Positions 62,879-64,000 of a stretch of DNA of 64,000 bases are shown piece after piece; within the stretch, counting starts at the first letter, position 1; the number at the start of each line of letters is the position of its first letter. The stretch comes from Arthrobacter citreus. Its GTDB lineage: Bacteria; Bacillota; Bacilli; Bacillales; Bacillaceae_G. The DNA is taken from NCBI GenBank assembly GCA_013200995.1, contig CP053688.1:1116001-1180000 (forward strand), written 5' to 3'. The notes under the pieces are model-generated. The model saw only the letters and a list, made by a program, of their open reading frames with translations. It had not been told where the DNA came from and did no database searches. A program made the translations under genes and the position numbers.

Positions 62879-63403
62879 TTGTCAACTATAGACAAATCTA
62901 CTATTCTGATCGAACCATGGAACGATGCAGATCTTAGTTTACTTATCTCCTTAAACACGAATAGAATGACTCAATATCTTGGTGGACTTGAGAGTTATAA
63001 CCAAATTATGAGTCGTCACATGCATTATTTAGAAATGAGAAAAATGGGGACAGGTCAAATGTATGCGATAATATTACTTCCCCATCGAACAAAAATAGGA
63101 ACCGTTGGTTATTGGGATCGGAAATGGAATGACAAATGGGTTTATGAAATAGGGTGGAGTATTTTACCTCAATACCAAAGAAAAGGTATTGCATCAATTG
63201 CTGTAAAAAAAGCAATTATAAAAGCTCAAGATGAATTAAAACATAACTATATTCACGCATTTCCTTCTATTAAAAATGTTCCATCTAACAAAATATGTGA
63301 AAAACTAAAATTCAAATTAATAAAAAAATGTAATTTCGAATACCCGATTGGTCATTTTATGGTATGCAATGACTGGCGATTAAAATTAAAGAAGAAAAAG
63401 TAA
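62879..63403 (+). CDS. GNAT family acetyltransferase
   Basis: A 174-residue RimJ/RimL-like acetyltransferase: IEPWNDADLSLLISLNTNRM at the N-terminus, GTVGYWDRKW, the acetyl-CoA-binding WSILPQYQRKGIASIAVKKA (about 100-119) and HAFPSIKNVPSNKICEKLKF. The start is TTG with a weak upstream site (GTTGGTG); no better ATG exists in frame before the domain. Substrate unknown. Basic C-terminal tail (KLKKKK). Confidence 0.8.
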   Translation: MSTIDKSTILIEPWNDADLSLLISLNTNRMTQYLGGLESYNQIMSRHMHYLEMRKMGTGQMYAIILLPHRTKIGTVGYWDRKWNDKWVYEIGWSILPQYQRKGIASIAVKKAIIKAQDELKHNYIHAFPSIKNVPSNKICEKLKFKLIKKCNFEYPIGHFMVCNDWRLKLKKKK

Positions 63404-63702
63404 GTTAGTCTTATTAAGGCTTATTTCGGAATGTAGAAATATAAAATGTTCAAAAGTGAAAACATAAACAATTCTAGATATATGAAGTAAAGGTTATTTA
63501 CTAGATTAATTAATTGCTTCTCTAATCTTTTTCAGAATGTAAAAATATTAATTGTTTGGTGAACTAATTCTAATAATTAGTTTATATCGATGTCGATTTT
63601 TAAAGATTTGCAAAGATGATGCGTATTTTATTGATATTTTTGCAAAACGAAATGATATTAATAATAATGTTTGTTCTATGCTTTTTTGTAAACGAAATTG
63701 AT

Positions 63703-63825
63703 TGAAACGGAAGGTTCTCGACTCCTATGGGAAATGCGGGAAGGCTGAGACCCGACATGCTCGCCGAGGAGGATTAGGTCTCGCCCCATGGAAAGCGAGA
63801 ATCCTGTAGTGGAAATCAACATCAA
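63703..63825. repeat. structured dispersed repeat of Bacillaceae type
   Basis: A GC-richer block with nested inverted arms: TGATT/AATCA, TTCTCG/CGAGAA, ATGGG/CCCAT and GAGACC/GGTCTC around a central CTCGCCGAGGAGG. The phrases GACTCCTATGGGAAA, GCCGAGGAGG and GGAAAGCGAGAATCC with TGGAAATCAACA match the family of imperfect hairpin repeats I know to be scattered in Bacillus-type genomes. Function unknown. Confidence 0.65.
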
Positions 63826-63888
63826 ATAGTTTCTTTTACATTGAAATATTGTTGACTAATTGAAAAATTCTTTATTCAACTGCGTGGT

Positions 63889-63917
63889 AAGTTAAGTCAT
63901 ACATTGGCTTAACTTTT
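63889..63917 (+). terminator. terminator-like hairpin
   Basis: AAGTTAAG and CTTAACTTTTT form the stem. No gene directly precedes it; it may end a transcript from the repeat region. Confidence 0.55.
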
Positions 63918-64000
63918 TGTTTTAAAAATTCTAGTATTCTTAATAATTATTCATTATAATTAAAAAGTTACATAAAAAAGCCGAGCTCAATTTAACATTG

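Larger units (their letters stand above)
63404..64000. other. non-coding right edge with dispersed repeat
   Basis: No gene was found in the last about 600 bases. The region contains a structured, relatively GC-rich repeat (63703-63825) and a terminator-like hairpin (63889-63917), listed separately. Confidence 0.5.

Overview
The window is AT-rich chromosomal DNA from an endospore-forming member of the Bacillaceae. Support comes from the cortex-lytic pair sleB-ypeB, an alpha/beta-type small acid-soluble spore protein, a T-box-controlled prolyl-tRNA synthetase, a BirA-controlled bioY-yhfT-yhfS operon, YrrS-like, DbpA and UppP proteins, and strong AGGAGG-type ribosome binding sites. I cannot name the species from the sequence. 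No rRNA, tRNA or CRISPR array was seen.

Layout. 1-6.7 kb is accessory DNA: a dehalogenase-like hydrolase, a truncated Tn7-type TnsA, a 944-residue secreted multidomain protein, and a run of decayed fragments (GNAT, hydrolase-like, NUDIX, GNAT). 6.7-9.5 kb holds the germination genes. 9.5-14.8 kb is a two-gene operon with a 1640-residue DUF4132 protein and a 139-residue protein whose ends look beta-grasp (ubiquitin/MoaD)-like. 15-25.6 kb mixes housekeeping genes (uppP, SASP) with a degenerate HMG-CoA-lyase homologue, a probable five-gene rhodanese/cysteine-desulfurase/two-component/DUF2306 operon, and two paralogous microproteins flanking a membrane protein. 25.6-40.4 kb is mostly core metabolism (proS with an unusual double T-box terminator, S41 protease-like, DinB, dbpA, biotin uptake operon, GrpB, LysE). 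40.5-41 kb holds relics of an RNA-repair kinase/ligase pair. 41-48 kb has small secreted or membrane proteins, a NUDIX hydrolase, a GH5 glycosidase and threonine aldolase. 48-50.7 kb is a divergent pair: a double-HTH regulator and a tyrosine recombinase. 50.8-53 kb is a Bmr-BmrR-like efflux module with a textbook 19-bp-spacer MerR promoter. 53-58 kb carries a cupredoxin, a luciferase-like oxidoreductase and a GST (ECM4-type)-GNAT pair.

The most striking locus is 58.1-61.1 kb. An IS200/IS605-type tnpB element has been split by a complete IS110-family element. Removing 59285-60867 restores a continuous TnpB reading frame of 380 codons. The leader upstream of the IS110 transposase contains short sequences identical to both the target flank and the element's own right end, as expected for a bridge RNA. 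The right edge has a secreted tyrosine phosphatase, a GNAT and a structured dispersed repeat.

All calls come from reading the sequence. Family assignments are from motif recognition, without database searches. Coordinates of short sites may be off by one or two bases.
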